Assembly (NCBI GenBank): GCA_011055475.1
Contig: DSDH01000716.1
Location: 1-7,601, forward strand
Length of the DNA: 7,601 nucleotides
Direction of reading: 5' to 3'
DNA from: Phycisphaerales bacterium
Lineage (GTDB): Bacteria; Planctomycetota; Phycisphaerae; Sedimentisphaerales; Anaerohalosphaeraceae
Notes under the pieces: model-generated
What the model saw: only the letters and a program-made list of their open reading frames with translations
Database searches by the model: none
Told to the model about the DNA's origin: nothing
In this document: piece by piece, positions 6,359 through 7,601 of the stretch
Layout of the letters: the number at the start of each line of letters is the position of its first letter
How positions within the stretch are numbered: position 1 is the stretch's first letter
Position numbers and translations under genes: made by a program

Positions 6359-6981
6359 TCGCACGAATCCAGGGAAAACTCATCGCCCTCGAATCGGACC
6401 GGGCCCTGATGGAAGTGGGGCCCGTTGCCTACGAGGTCCTCCTGCCCGGCTACGCGGTCTCGCAGCTCAGCGGCCGCCTCGGTCAAGATGTCACGTTGTT
6501 TACGTTCGAATACTACGAGGGCACGCTGGGGGGCGGCAACCTGGTGCCGCGTCTGGTGGGATTTCTCAGTCGCAACGAGCTTGATTTTTTCCGGCGGTTC
6601 ACCTCGGTCAAGGGCGTGGGCATCCGCAAGGGCCTCAAGACCCTGTCGGTGCCGATCGCCACGATCGCCGAGGCCATCGAATCCGGCGACGAGCGCACGC
6701 TGTGCGCCCTGCCGGGCGTGGGCAAGCGGCTGGCCCAGGTGATGCTGGCCGAACTGAAGGGCAAGCTGGGCGATTACGCCCTGGGCGCCGCTGAGCCGGC
6801 CGCGGGTCGGGCCTTCGAGCGGTTCCAGGTCGAGGCGCTGGAGGTGCTCGTGGCGTGGGGCGAGCGGCGGGCCGAGGCCATGGACCTGATCGCCTTGACG
6901 TGCCAGCGGCACCCGGACATCAAGACGGCCGAGGCGCTGGTGCCCTTGGTCTATCGGGTCAAACAGGGAGTGGAAGTCTAA
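6355..6981 (+). CDS. ruvA: Holliday junction branch migration complex subunit RuvA
   Basis: A 208-residue RuvA, which binds the four-way junction as a tetramer or octamer and recruits the RuvB motor. The OB-fold N-terminal domain starts MIARIQGKLIALESDRALME and has GPVAYEVLLPGY (22-33). Two helix-hairpin-helix motifs follow: SVKGVGIRKGLKTLS (84-98) and LPGVGKRLAQVMLAELKGKL (119-138). After a linker near 145-155, the C-terminal three-helix domain (about 155-208) is the RuvB-binding part. The acidic-pin position of E. coli (E55-D56) reads E55-G56, and a Gly-rich segment of about seven extra residues, GGGNLVPRL (59-67), sits before the conserved GF. I recall similar loops in planctomycete RuvA. 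The ATG at 6355 overlaps the ruvC stop (ATGA) and has GGTGGA nearby. ruvB begins 12 bp after the stop. Confidence 0.95.
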   Translation: MIARIQGKLIALESDRALMEVGPVAYEVLLPGYAVSQLSGRLGQDVTLFTFEYYEGTLGGGNLVPRLVGFLSRNELDFFRRFTSVKGVGIRKGLKTLSVPIATIAEAIESGDERTLCALPGVGKRLAQVMLAELKGKLGDYALGAAEPAAGRAFERFQVEALEVLVAWGERRAEAMDLIALTCQRHPDIKTAEALVPLVYRVKQGVEV

Positions 6982-6993
6982 CGGATCGGAAGG

Positions 6994-7601
6994 ATGGCGA
7001 TCGACCGGGTACTCAGCGCCGATTCGGCGGGGCGGCAGGAAGAAACGCTCAACGCCGCCCTGCGGCCGCGCACGCTCGCCGAGTGCGTGGGCCAGGCCCA
7101 CATCAAGGACAAGCTGTCCATCGCCATCACCGCCGCCCGGCAGCGCCGTGAACCGCTGGACCACATCCTCTTCTACGGGCCGCCCGGACTGGGTAAAACC
7201 ACGCTGGCGCACGTGGTGGCCAATGAGATGGGCAGCACCCTCCGCGTCACCAGCGGGCCGGCCCTGGCCAAGCAGGGCGACGTTATGGGCCTGTTGAGCA
7301 ACGTCGCCACCGGAGACATCCTGTTCATCGACGAGATCCATCGCCTCAGCGCCCCGGTCGAGGAGTTCATCTACCCGGCGATGGAAGACTTCAAGGTGGA
7401 TTTCACCGTCGACAGCGGTCTGCACGCCAAGACGATCAACTTCCCGCTCAAGCATTTCACGCTCATCGGCGCCACAACGCGGGCCGGCCTGCTCAGTGCG
7501 CCGTTGCGAGGCCGGTTCGGCATGATCTATCACGTGGAGTTCTACAGCGTCGAGGAGCTGACCGACGTCCTGGCCCGTTCGGCGCGGTGCATGGAGCTCG
7601 A
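6994..7601 (+). CDS. ruvB: Holliday junction branch migration ATPase RuvB, N-terminal part (3' end outside window)
   Basis: The first 202 residues of RuvB, the hexameric AAA+ motor that drives branch migration with RuvA. The frame is open to the window edge, so the 3' truncation is only the window limit. Visible are LRPRTLAECVGQ (23-34, the usual RuvB lead-in), Walker A GPPGLGKTT (62-70, K68), Walker B LFIDEIHRL (110-118, D113 and E114), sensor 1 GATTRAGLL (159-167) and the arginine-finger segment PLRGRFG (170-176), where R174 coincides with the E. coli finger. The RuvA-contacting beta-hairpin region near 133-150 reads FKVDFTVDSGLHAKTINF. The ATG at 6994 is the only reasonable start; its GGAAGG lies immediately against it, but a GGA eight bases upstream has normal spacing. 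ruvA ends in the same frame, five codons earlier. Confidence 0.96.
   Translation, partial: MAIDRVLSADSAGRQEETLNAALRPRTLAECVGQAHIKDKLSIAITAARQRREPLDHILFYGPPGLGKTTLAHVVANEMGSTLRVTSGPALAKQGDVMGLLSNVATGDILFIDEIHRLSAPVEEFIYPAMEDFKVDFTVDSGLHAKTINFPLKHFTLIGATTRAGLLSAPLRGRFGMIYHVEFYSVEELTDVLARSARCMEL

Noticed and set aside
6211..7533. 440-codon open frame on the - strand across ruvC, ruvA and ruvB
   Set aside because: It lies antisense to three certain genes, is rich in H, R, G and Q as expected from reading GC-rich codons backwards, and shows no recognisable motif.
1..7601. Novel defence, mobile or CRISPR system
   Set aside because: All coding capacity is taken by recognised housekeeping genes; no direct-repeat array, transposase, integrase, terminal inverted repeats or tRNA was seen on either strand.

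Overview
The window is a GC-rich, densely packed bacterial chromosomal segment with every recognisable gene on the + strand. All nine genes are housekeeping or core-metabolism genes. I see no insertion sequence, phage gene, CRISPR array, tRNA or rRNA. The cysteinyl-tRNA synthetase is the longer variant with an [12 protein letters not shown] motif and a KMGKS signature. RuvA carries an extra Gly-rich loop of about seven residues. Two intergenic promoters have an exact GTATAAT box. Together these traits suggest a planctomycete, perhaps Phycisphaerae-like, but this is inference from recalled family traits and not a database result.

Layout. Positions 2-427 hold the 3' end of pgk (phosphoglycerate kinase). 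Ribulose-phosphate 3-epimerase (rpe, 490-1164) follows after a short gap with its own Shine-Dalgarno sequence, so glycolysis and the pentose phosphate/Calvin branch are adjacent. A 100-bp gap with a good -10 box leads into accD (1265-2104), the beta carboxyltransferase subunit of acetyl-CoA carboxylase. A second 97-bp gap holds weak terminator-like GC-rich repeats and another exact TATAAT box.

That second promoter appears to drive a compact seven-gene run: hisC (2202-3245), hisB (3257-3841), ispF (3838-4353), cysS (4392-5873), ruvC (5870-6358), ruvA (6355-6981) and ruvB (6994 to beyond the window). Three junctions are 4-base start/stop overlaps and the others are gaps of 11, 38 and 12 bp. The unit joins two histidine-biosynthesis steps, one MEP isoprenoid step, cysteine tRNA charging and the complete RuvABC Holliday-junction machinery. 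A candidate internal promoter inside ruvC could uncouple ruvA and ruvB from the upstream metabolic genes.

I did not find a novel system. The most interesting points are the altered acidic pin and loop insertion in RuvA, the candidate internal promoter in ruvC, and the mixed-function operon. No gene-free stretch exceeds about 100 bp.
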